Source of the DNA: Sandaracinaceae bacterium
GTDB lineage: Bacteria > Myxococcota_A > Polyangia > Polyangiales > JAFGIB01
Assembly: GCA_017881145.1 (NCBI GenBank)
Contig: JADGRG010000362.1
Span: 1-9,507, forward strand
Length of the DNA: 9,507 nucleotides
Direction: 5' to 3'
Positions within the stretch are counted from its first letter, which is position 1. The number at the start of each line of letters is the position of its first letter. The position numbers and the translations under genes are program-made. Of this stretch, positions 1-9,507 are shown piece after piece. Under the pieces are notes generated by a model. The model had not been told where the DNA came from and searched no databases. It was given only the letters and a program-made list of their open reading frames with translations.

Positions 1-3000
1 GAACCACGTGCGCGACCGGCCAAACTTGTCAGAGCGGCTTGTGCCAGTGTCCAGGGATCCAGCAGGTCTGCTACGGCACCTGCGTTGACACCAGCACCGA
101 CTCCACCAATTGCGGCAGCTGCGGGACGGGCTGCGTGCCGGGCACGACCTGCCAGGGCAGCGTGTGCAAGACGGGCAGCGGCACGGGTGGGACCGGTGGT
201 ACGGGTGGGACCGGCGGTACGGGTGGGACCGGCGGGCACGTCGCCTTGGATGCCGGCCACCCGGATGCCGGCCCGCCGCCGATTCTCCCGAACACGTGCG
301 CGACCACGGTGACCCCGGGTAGCGTGACCATCTCGAGCCAGGCCAACCTCAGCGCCTTCATGAGCGCGGGCACGACCTGCATCAGTGGTGACCTGAATAT
401 CAACAGCACCTCTCTGACCAGCCTGGAGGGCCTCGAAGCCCTGCAGTGGGTGGGCGGCAGTGTCAGCATCTACAACAACGGCTCACTCACCAGTCTAGCG
501 GGGCTATCCGGGCTGCAGACCGTCATCGGCAACTTCAACATCCAGAGCGACAGCTTGCTCCAGGACCTCACCGGGCTTTCGAACCTGCGGACCGTCGGTG
601 GCTACTTCCAAGTCCTCAACAACGGCGGGTTACTGAACCTCTCTGGCCTGACTAACCTGCTTCGCGTGTTCGGGTACCTGAATATTCAGGGAAACGCAGC
701 CATGTTGAACCTGAACGGGTTCCCGGCGCTCACCCAGGTCGACGGTTATCTGCAGGTCTACAGCAACGCGGGCTTGTACGATCTCAAGGGCTTCCCGACG
801 CTGCAGAAGGTCGGAGACTACATCAACATTCAGTACAACACCGTGTTGCAGAGCCTGGATGGTTTTGCCGCCTTGAAGACCGTCAGCCACAACCTCACCG
901 TCAGTCAGCAAGGCAGCCTGCTCACGCTCGGGGGCTTCGGCGCTCTGCAGAGCGTCGGCGGTACCATCATCATCAACAACAACCCCAAGCAGGCTTCGCT
1001 CACGGGTTTTGCGGCGCTCACCACCCTCGGTGGCCTGACGCTCGACACCATGGCCACGCTTCCCAGTATCGCCGGTTTCGGCATGCTGCAGGACGTCAAC
1101 GGCACCATCAGCATCCACGACAACACCGTGCTGACCACCCTGGGCGGCTTCAACACGCTGAGCTTCTGCGGCAGCGATCTCCTGATCTACGACAATCAGG
1201 CCATGACCAGCTTGCCCGGCTTCATGGGTCTTGTCACCGCGAACGATCACATCGAGATCCACGACAACGCCGCGTTGCAGTCGATCGCCGGCTTCGGCTC
1301 GGTCAACAGCGTGGTTGGTCACTTCGACATCCACAACAACCCCTCTCTACTGACGGTCGGTGGTTTCTCCTCGTTGCACGACGTGGGTGGCTACGTGGCG
1401 ATCAACCGGAATGCGAAGCTCGTCAACTTCGACGGGATTGCTAACCTCAAGACCATAGGCACCGACCTGCAGGTTCAGAACAATCTGGTGCTGAACAGCA
1501 TCGCCGGTCTGCTCGCCTCGGGCATGAGAGGTCTGGGCAACGATTTCGCGGTGTCCAACAACCCGGCGCTCTCGATCTGCCAGGTGAACCAGTTGAAGAC
1601 CACGCTGATGAGCGCGTCGCCGGGTTGGGCCGGCCTCGACCACAGTTGCTGCAACAGCGGTTGCACGGCATGTACGACGGCTATCTGTACCGGCACCACC
1701 AGCGCCACGGCGGGTCAGAGTGGCGTGTACACCGGCAACATCACGATCCAGACGCCGGCGGATCTTCAGACGCTCGTCTCCGTCACGCACATTACCGGCA
1801 ACCTGGCCATCAACGGCACCGGTCTCAGCAGCCTGACAGGCCTGGGCAACCTGGCGATCGTGGACGGAAGCGTCAGTATCTACAACAACGGTTCGATCAC
1901 CAGCCTGACAGGCCTGGGAAGCTTGACCACGATTGGCGGCGACCTGAACATTCAGAGCAACAACGCGCTGACGAGCTTGAACGGCTTGAACAACCTGGTC
2001 AGTATCGGGGGCTACTTCCAGCTACTCAATAACGCTGCTCTCAGCAGTGTGACTGTCCTGAGCAAGCTGCAGTCGGTCGGGAATTACCTCAATATCCAGG
2101 GCAACGGCGTGCTCACCAGCCTCAATGGCATGAGCGCGCTGACCAGCGTGGGCGGTTACCTCCAGGTCTACAGCAACGCTGCGTTGCAGAACATCAACGG
2201 GCTGAGCGCGCTCGCCACGATCGGTGCCTACCTCAACGTGATGTACAACTCGGCGATGACGGATCTCAACGGCCTGGGCGCTCTGACCACGGTCGGCCAA
2301 TACATTGCCATCGAGCAGCAGGGCGCGCTGGTTAGCATCGGTGGCTTCGCCACACTCGGCACGGTGGGTGGTGAGATCCGGATCGACAACGACGCCGCGC
2401 TGACTTCCATCAACGGCTTCGACGCGCTAAGAGCGGTGTCGCCCGGCAACCTCAAGATCTACTCGAACGGCGTGCTGACCACGATCGGCGGCTTCTCGAA
2501 CCTCACCTCAATCCAGGGGACGCTCGAGGTGCACGACAACGCCAAGCTGGCCACGCTCGACGCCACGAACGGCTTCGAGAAGCTGACCGACGTGGGAAGC
2601 TCGGTGCAGATCTACGACAACCCGTTGCTGACTAGCATGGCCGGCTTCACGCTCTTCAAGGCCGCGAACTCCGACGTCAGCATCCACGATAACGGCCTGA
2701 CGTCGCTGGCCGGATTTGGCGCGCTCACCGACATCGTGGGCAACTTGAACCTCGCGAACAACCAGGCGCTGCAGAGCGTGGTTGGGTTCACCAGCCTCAA
2801 GCGGATCGGCGGCTCGCTCATCGTTCGCGATAGCAACGTCCTGACGGCGTTCAACGGCCTCGGGGCGGTGATCTCGGTCGGCCTCGACCTGGTCGTCGTC
2901 TCGAACCCGCTCCTCGCCAACATCAACGGCTTGCGCTCGGGCACCTTCACCACGCTGGGCAACCTCTACAACATCTCGGGCAACCCATCGCTCTCGAGTT

Positions 3001-3836
3001 GCGAGGTGAGTGCGTTGCGGACCACGCTCGGGGTGACTACCGTCAGCGGTCGGGATCAGAGCTGTTGCAACGCGGGTTGCACGACCTGTCAGGTGACGAC
3101 GTGCAGCGCGGGCGCAGGTGGAACCGCCGGTCAGAGCGGCACGTTCAGCGGCAACGTTCAGGTGGTCGACGCCGCCGACCTGGCGTGGCTGAAGAACGTG
3201 GTCAACATCACCGGCTTCTTCAAGGTGGAGAGCACCACGCTCACCAATCTCACGGGGATCAGCAACTTGCAGGCCGTCGGCGGTGACGTGAATATCTACA
3301 ACAACCAGTCGCTGACCAACGTCAACGGTCTGGCTGGCCTACAGAGCGTGACTGGTAACATGAACATCCAGTCGAACAACGCGCTGACCAACCTCAACGG
3401 ATTTTCCATCACGACCTACTCGGGCCTCACGGCGGTCATGGGCTATCTGCAGATTCTGAACAACGCGCAGCTTGCAACCCTCGGCGGGTTGAGCAGCCTG
3501 ACGACGGTTGGAAGCTACTTCAACATTCAGGGCAACACGGTGATGACCACGATCGATGGCTTGTCGAATCTGACGAGCGTCGGCGGCTACCTTCAGGTGT
3601 ACAGCAACTCAGCGCTGGTCTCGATGATCGGTCTGATCATCCCGACCGGCAAACTCGCGAACCTGGGTGGTGTGCTCACCGTGCAGTACAACGGCGTAAG
3701 CTCGTGCCAGCCCAGCGCGCTGAAGACGGCGCTCTTCAATGCATCCGCGTGGGCCAAGAGCTACACAGAGAACAACAACGTCACGTGTGTGGCACCGAAG
3801 ACCTGCTCGGGATCCATGAACGCGGTGTGCCAGTGA
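1..3836 (+). CDS. Large L-domain (leucine-rich-like) repeat surface protein, 5'-truncated
   Basis: The reading frame is open from base 3 with no stop, so the true start lies upstream of the window; the TTG at 39 is not the start. Visible order: a Cys-rich repeat (9-167), a Gly/Thr linker (183-236), an Asp/Pro-rich spacer, then three blocks of 24-residue coils with the consensus LxxLxGLxxLxxVgGxLxIxxNxx (16, 16 and 6 coils). Each block ends in a Cys cap of the type SxCxxxxLKTxL. This coil pattern matches the Receptor L-domain/leucine-rich family, which forms right-handed beta-solenoids. The Cys content and Ser/Thr/Asn richness suggest an extracellular or cell-surface location; the signal peptide or lipobox would be off-window. 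The C-terminus ends shortly after four Cys, with no sorting tail such as PEP-CTERM or MYXO-CTERM. Adhesion or ligand binding is a guess from fold only. The gene converges on the HD-domain gene, 79 bp away. Confidence 0.9.
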   Translation, partial: TTCATGQTCQSGLCQCPGIQQVCYGTCVDTSTDSTNCGSCGTGCVPGTTCQGSVCKTGSGTGGTGGTGGTGGTGGTGGHVALDAGHPDAGPPPILPNTCATTVTPGSVTISSQANLSAFMSAGTTCISGDLNINSTSLTSLEGLEALQWVGGSVSIYNNGSLTSLAGLSGLQTVIGNFNIQSDSLLQDLTGLSNLRTVGGYFQVLNNGGLLNLSGLTNLLRVFGYLNIQGNAAMLNLNGFPALTQVDGYLQVYSNAGLYDLKGFPTLQKVGDYINIQYNTVLQSLDGFAALKTVSHNLTVSQQGSLLTLGGFGALQSVGGTIIINNNPKQASLTGFAALTTLGGLTLDTMATLPSIAGFGMLQDVNGTISIHDNTVLTTLGGFNTLSFCGSDLLIYDNQAMTSLPGFMGLVTANDHIEIHDNAALQSIAGFGSVNSVVGHFDIHNNPSLLTVGGFSSLHDVGGYVAINRNAKLVNFDGIANLKTIGTDLQVQNNLVLNSIAGLLASGMRGLGNDFAVSNNPALSICQVNQLKTTLMSASPGWAGLDHSCCNSGCTACTTAICTGTTSATAGQSGVYTGNITIQTPADLQTLVSVTHITGNLAINGTGLSSLTGLGNLAIVDGSVSIYNNGSITSLTGLGSLTTIGGDLNIQSNNALTSLNGLNNLVSIGGYFQLLNNAALSSVTVLSKLQSVGNYLNIQGNGVLTSLNGMSALTSVGGYLQVYSNAALQNINGLSALATIGAYLNVMYNSAMTDLNGLGALTTVGQYIAIEQQGALVSIGGFATLGTVGGEIRIDNDAALTSINGFDALRAVSPGNLKIYSNGVLTTIGGFSNLTSIQGTLEVHDNAKLATLDATNGFEKLTDVGSSVQIYDNPLLTSMAGFTLFKAANSDVSIHDNGLTSLAGFGALTDIVGNLNLANNQALQSVVGFTSLKRIGGSLIVRDSNVLTAFNGLGAVISVGLDLVVVSNPLLANINGLRSGTFTTLGNLYNISGNPSLSSCEVSALRTTLGVTTVSGRDQSCCNAGCTTCQVTTCSAGAGGTAGQSGTFSGNVQVVDAADLAWLKNVVNITGFFKVESTTLTNLTGISNLQAVGGDVNIYNNQSLTNVNGLAGLQSVTGNMNIQSNNALTNLNGFSITTYSGLTAVMGYLQILNNAQLATLGGLSSLTTVGSYFNIQGNTVMTTIDGLSNLTSVGGYLQVYSNSALVSMIGLIIPTGKLANLGGVLTVQYNGVSSCQPSALKTALFNASAWAKSYTENNNVTCVAPKTCSGSMNAVCQ

Positions 3837-6800
3837 CGGTGAGGCGGTGCGGCGGGGAACTGGCGCCCCACTCTCGCTCCGGGTCCGCGATCACCGCCAT
3901 GCGCGTCGCGCAAGCTCAGATCTCTAGCTCTACGCGCCGGGCCTCTAACCATTCCAAGTAGTAAGCATCTTCGCGCCGCGGCTCCAGCCGCTCGGCTGCA
4001 ATCTCTTCCTCGAGCAAACGCTTGAGGTCGCCGATCTTGCGCGATGGGGCCAGCTTGAAGTGTTCCATGATCGCGGTGCCGATGCCTTTGGAGAGCGGCG
4101 GCTGTTTGGCATCTTGAGCTTGGACGTCCTGGATGCGCGCAGATAGCTCCGAGATCGATTGCAGGCCGCGCTTCTTCTTCTCGGGACGCTTGGTGGTGAT
4201 GTCGGCGCGGCTCAGGTCGAGGAGATCGACCAAACCGTCGCCCATCTCCTTGCCGAAGCGGCGCACGGCGGAGTCGGTCCAGTCGCCGTCGTATTGGCTG
4301 GCCCGCAGGTGATTCAGGATCAAGTAGTGCACGCGGTCGTAGAGCTCACCGTCGAAGCCGAGGCGCGCGGCAACCTTGCGGCGAAACATCGCGGCGCCGA
4401 CCTCGCTGTGACCGAAGAAGTGCACCTCGCCGCTCGGCTCGATCTTGCGGGTGCGCACCTTGCCGATATCGTGCAAGAGCGCGCCCCAACGCACCGGCAG
4501 TCGCGGCACCGATTGCCAGACCACTTGCTTGGTGTGCTTCCAGACGTCTTTGTGTCGCCACTCGCCGTCACCGAAGCCGACCAGCGCGTGCACCTCGGGG
4601 AGCCACGGTTGCAGCGCTCCGCAGATGTGCAGCGCATCCAGGCCCTCTTGCGTGTGCCGGCCGAGCAGCAGCTCGTCGACGTAGCTGCGAAAGGTCGCGA
4701 CCGGTAGAGCGCGCAGCTCGTCCTCGGTCGGCAGGTCGGCCGGAGGCTCGGTGAGGGCTTCGGGACGGCTGGTGCCGACCTCGGCGGCCCAGCGCAGGGC
4801 TCGCTCGGCGCGCTCGAGGTTGGGCGCGGGGCTTTCGGAGGTCGCCTGGTTCTGCATCATTGGCCGGAAAAACGGGGAAGGGCGGAACCTATCGCCAAGT
4901 GTCGGGTCGCGCAAACCGACGCTTCCGAAAAGCGAGGGTTTGCCCCGCGCCTTGGGTATGCTCGCATGCGCGCTCGACGCCGCGGCGCTTCGGCACCGTG
5001 GCTCGGTTCTCGTCACCCAACGGGTCTTCCGCCATGTCCAAGAGCTTGCCGTCCACTCTGCGCATCTGGCTCATCCCATTCTCGGTGCTGCTCGGCGTTT
5101 CCGCCGCGCTCTTCGTGCTGACGTGCCTGGTCGATGGCAGCACCACCAGCGCCGAACCCTGGCGCGTGTTCTGGTTGGTCATCCACCCGAACCCGGCTGC
5201 TGCAGCCAACACCCTCGGCAACGCCGGTGAGATCGTGGCCGCCGTGCTCGCGATCGCGCTAACGGTCGTCGCCATTATCGTCGAGCTCGCCAGCAATCGC
5301 TACACGCACCGCGTGACGGAACTCTTCATCGCGGAGCCAGTGAACTTCTTCGTGATGAGTCTCTTCGTCGTCACCGCCGTGCAGGGCCTGTGGGTGACGA
5401 TGACCATCGACTACTCGCAGGGTGGAACGCCGAGCTTCATGCCGTATTTCAGCATCGGCGTCACGATGGCGCTGCTGACGGTGTGTCTGCTGATCCTTCT
5501 GCCCTACTTCAACTTCGTCTTCTCGTACTTGAACCCGGTGCAGATCGTCGATCGCATCTCAAGGCACACGTTGGAGGTGATCGCCGCTGCCGGCACCGGC
5601 GAGAACACGGACGTCGGCAAGCGCGACGCCAGTCGCGGGGTGGAGCAGCTGGCGGACGTCGCCGTGAACGCCATGGAGCACCGCGACAAGGGCGTCTCGA
5701 TGGCGAGCGTGAACGCGCTCAAGCAGCTTGCGATCGACTACCAACGGGTGCGCCCCGGGCTCTCGGCAGCCTGGTTTCGCGTCGACGGTGAGCTCGCGCA
5801 GAACCCGGACTTCGTCTCGATGGATGCGCAGGTGCTCGGAGAGGTCGCGGCGCGGCGCATTTGGTTCGAGATGAAGGTGCTTCGCCAATACCAGATGGTC
5901 TACGCCGAGGCGCTCAACCACATGCGCGACATCGCATATGTGATCGCCATCAACACGCGGCTGATCGCCGAGGAAGCCGCACGCCAGAACCAGATCGAGC
6001 TGCTGCACCTCTCGATGAAGTTCTTCAACACCTATCTGCGCGCGGCCATCAACGCCAAGGACGTGCGCACAGCCTACAACGTGTTCAATCAGTATCGGCT
6101 GCTTGCGCAGTCCTTGCTTGGCTGGAAGCGCGGCGCTTACTCGGTCGAGATCGCGCGCTACTTCAAGTATTACGGCTTGATCTCGTTCTCTTCGAATCTG
6201 CCCTTCATTCTGGAAACGGTGGCCTACGATCTCTGCACGCTGAACGAGACGGCGCTCGACTGCGATTCGCCCGTGATGGATGACCTTCTGCGGATCTTCC
6301 TGCGCGTCGACAAGGAGAGCGAGGGCGAGGTCCAGGAAGCCAGCCTGCGTGGCGTGCGTAAGGCGCAGGTGAAGCTTGCGACTTACTATCTGCTCAAGGG
6401 CGATATCGCGCGCGCGCGTCAGGTCTACGAAGATATGGCGGGCGAAGACCCGATGCGCCTCGCCTCGATCCGCGATGAGCTCTTCGGAGTGCAGTCCTCG
6501 GAGTATTGGGAGATTACCGATCGCGGCTCGAACTTCGACTATCTGCCCAAAGAACGGAAGCTCAAGCTGCAAGAGTTCTTCTCGTGGTTTACGGGTCTTC
6601 CGGTCGAACGCACCGTCTTCGTGAGCCAGCTCCCCGCAGCTCCGGGCGGAGAAGCCGCGGGCATCGAGTTTCACGACGAGTGATGGGCCCGCCAGCCAGG
6701 CTTCGCCGCGCCGGAGTCTTCATGTCGCGCTGCCGACCAAGAGCCGAAGCTCGCCGCTCTCGGTGTCGAGCCTGACCGACGTGCCCAGCGGTAACTCCAG

Positions 6801-9171
6801 GTTGTCGTCGATGTGGCCCGAAGGAACGCTCGAGACGACGGGTATGCCGAGATCGCCGAGGCGCTCGCGCAACACATCGTGAGCGGTCACGCCGTCGTCG
6901 CCTGGCTCGGCCTTCTCGAATGCACCCAGCGCGATGCCGCGGACGGCGGCAAGCACACCGGCGCTGCGCCACGTCGTCAACATGCGATCGATGCGGTAGG
7001 GCCGCTCGCCGACGTCTTCGAGGAAGAGGATGGCGCCATCCAGGCGTGGAAAGTAGGGCGTGCCGATCAACGCCGTGAGCACGGTAAGATTGCCGCCCAG
7101 CAGAACGCCTTCGGCCTGGCCGCTCGTGATCGTCGTGAGCCCGCGTACGCAGGGTGAAAAGCGTCCTTCCAGAGCGTCGAACCAGCGCGAAACTTGTGGC
7201 GCGGGCGCTCTTCCGAGCGTGGCCACCATCATGCCGTGCACGGAGGCGACCTGCGCGCGCGCCCAGAGCGCATGCATCGCCGTGATGTCGCTGAAGCCGA
7301 TCAGGAGCTTTGGCCGCCTGCGCACACGCTCGACGTCGAGGTGCGGCAGAAGGCGCGTGGCTCCGTAGCCGCCACGGGCTGCGATGATGCCGTCGATGCG
7401 GTCGTCAGCCAGGGCTGCTGCGAGCTCGCGCAAACGGCGGGTGTCGTCGCCGGCGAAATAGCCGCGGCGATCGAGAATGCTGGCATCGTGGTCCACCACA
7501 TAGCGGTCTCGCAGGCGCACCATGCCTAGCTCGAAGCTCGCGGCGTCGAAGGGACTGGCCGGCGCGACGACTGCAATGCGTGCGCCCGGCGCGAGCCACG
7601 GTCGGGCGTAGTCGGGGCTTGGTCTCGAGTGGGTCATGTGGCTGCGCAGGCGGGCGCAACCTTATCAAGACGCTTGGTCGGGGTCGATGTAGTCGACGAG
7701 CTCGCCGCGAAAGGTGCGCAGCGTGGTCGTTCCTGCGTTGCGCGCAACGATGTAATCGGGGCCGAGCGGGACCTTGCCTTTGCCACCCGGCGTGTCGCAG
7801 ATCAGTTTGGGTAGCGCGAGCCCGCTGAGGCGCCCCTGTAACTCGGCCATCAAGCGAATGCCCGTGTCTAGAGGCGTGCGCAGGTGCGAGGTTCCCCGCA
7901 CGGGGTCGGCTTGCAGCAAGTAGTAAGGCCGCACCCGAGAGCGCACGAGGCCTCGAAAGAGCTGTTCCAGTGTATCTGCGTGGTCGTTGACGCCACGCAG
8001 GAGCACGGTCTGATTCATCACGGGTATGCCGTGATCGCTGAGCCGTGCGCAGGCCGCGCGTGAAAGTGGTGTCAGCTCCTTGGGGTGATTGAAGTGCGTC
8101 ATCAACCAGGTCGAGGGATGCGTGCGCAGCGTGCGGCAGAGCGATTCGGTGATGCGTTGTGGCAGCGTGACCGGTGTGCGACTGGCGACGCGTACGTAGA
8201 GGATGCTCTCGATGCCGGCCAGCTCGGTCAGGATGCTCTTGAGGCGCGCATCCGACATCACCAGCGGATCGCCGCCGGAGACAATTACGTCTTGGATCTC
8301 GGGGTGGGCGCGCAGATGGGAAAATGCGCCCGAGAGCTGCGCGAGTGCGCGGGCACCACCGCCGGCACCGACCATGCGTGAGCGCGTGCAGAAGCGGCAG
8401 TAAACGCTGCAGCGGTCGGTGACCAAGAGCAGGGCGCGGTCCGGGTAGCGCTGCACCAAGTGCGGTGCGACTTCGTGGGCTTCTTCTCCGAGTGGATCTC
8501 GAAGATCGCCGTGGACTGTTCGCGCTTCCGCGCCGCGCGGGATGCACTGCAGGCGGATCGGACAGCCTGGGTCGTGGCGGTCACAGAGCCCCAGGTAGTA
8601 GGGCGTGATCGACATCGGGAAGCCGCCCGCCAGCGCGCGCGCCACGCCGGCTCGCTCTTGCTCGCTCAGGTCGAGCGCTTGCTCCAGAGCTTTGTGGCTC
8701 GTCACCGCGTGACGGACCTGATGGGTCCAATCACTTGGATCGAAGCGTTCGGGATCGGCGCTCCCTCTGTGCTCATCGAAGATCGGTAGCGTCACACATT
8801 CACCATAGTGCGGGAGAACCAGCGGCGGTAGGGTCCAGCCGAGTCGCCCTGCCAGAAACGAATCGAGGCAAGCGGTGACCGCCTGCCTCGATTCACGTGA
8901 AGAGCGACGCTGCTACTTGATGCGTTCGAGCAGGATTTCCCGCTGCAGACGCAGCGCCTTGGGCACGGTCGGACCGAGCTTGTCGAACCACTCGCCCTGC
9001 GCTTCGAGCTCCCGGACCCATTCTTTGGGATCGATCTTGGTGGCCTCGATCACGTCCTCTTCCGAGATGTCCATGTCCGAGAGGTCGAGGTCACCCGGAC
9101 GCGGCACCCAACCGATCTTCGTCTCTTGGCCGCCCACCTTGCCGCGGGCGCGGTCGATGACCCACTTCAAG

Positions 9172-9202
<31 letters not shown>

Positions 9203-9507
9203 CGAACTTGCCCTTGGCGTCCTGGCGGAACCAGTTGACCATGAAGATCTTCGGCGGCATGGGGATGCTGTTCTGCATCTGGAGCCAGTGCTGGAAGTAC
9301 GTGCCCATGTCGTAGCCGCAGAACGGCAACATGGCCATCGGGTCGCGACGCACCACGCCGACCTGACCGGTGGCCGCAGCCGTCGTCTCCGAGCCCATGG
9401 TGGCGCCGAAGTACACACCGTGCGTCCAGTTGAAGGACTGCACCACCAGCGGCACGGTCGTCGCGCGACGTCCACCGAAGATGATCGCCGAGATGGGCAC
9501 GCCCTGC

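Overview
The window looks like chromosomal DNA of a Polyangia-type (Sorangium-like) myxobacterium. This is inferred from high GC with GC-rich third codon positions, a large secreted-type protein with Cys-rich and Gly-Thr-Gly linker segments next to housekeeping genes, and mostly loosely packed genes. No mobile element, RNA gene, phage gene or CRISPR array was seen.

Layout. (1) Positions 1-3836, + strand: the 3' part of a very large gene for a secreted or surface-type protein. It starts with a Cys-rich repeat cut by the window edge, continues into a Gly/Thr linker made of an 18-bp tandem repeat, and then holds three supermodules of 24-residue L-domain (leucine-rich-like) coils: 16, 16 and 6 coils, 38 in all, separated by Cys-rich linkers. 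(2) Positions 3916-4860, - strand: a stand-alone HD-domain protein resembling the C-terminal half of CCA-adding enzymes but lacking the nucleotidyltransferase half. (3) A 173-bp divergent intergenic region. (4) Positions 5034-6683, + strand: a four-helix membrane protein with a DUF2254-like N-terminal half and a long, probably cytoplasmic helical tail. (5) Positions 9507-6720, - strand, read right to left: the C-terminal third of GTP-dependent phosphoenolpyruvate carboxykinase (pckG), a strong hairpin terminator, a KamA-family radical SAM lysine 2,3-aminomutase, and 27 bp later an LD-carboxypeptidase (ldcA).

How the genes relate. kamA and ldcA are probably co-transcribed. The hairpin after pckG suggests that gene is a separate transcription unit. 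The HD gene and the membrane gene are divergent and may share a control region. The L-domain gene converges on the HD gene and has no visible functional link to the rest. I see no coherent new multi-gene system. The most unusual item is the higher-order architecture of the L-domain protein: coil-by-coil correspondence shows that whole 16-coil blocks were duplicated, and that the third copy goes straight from coil 6 to the terminal cap.
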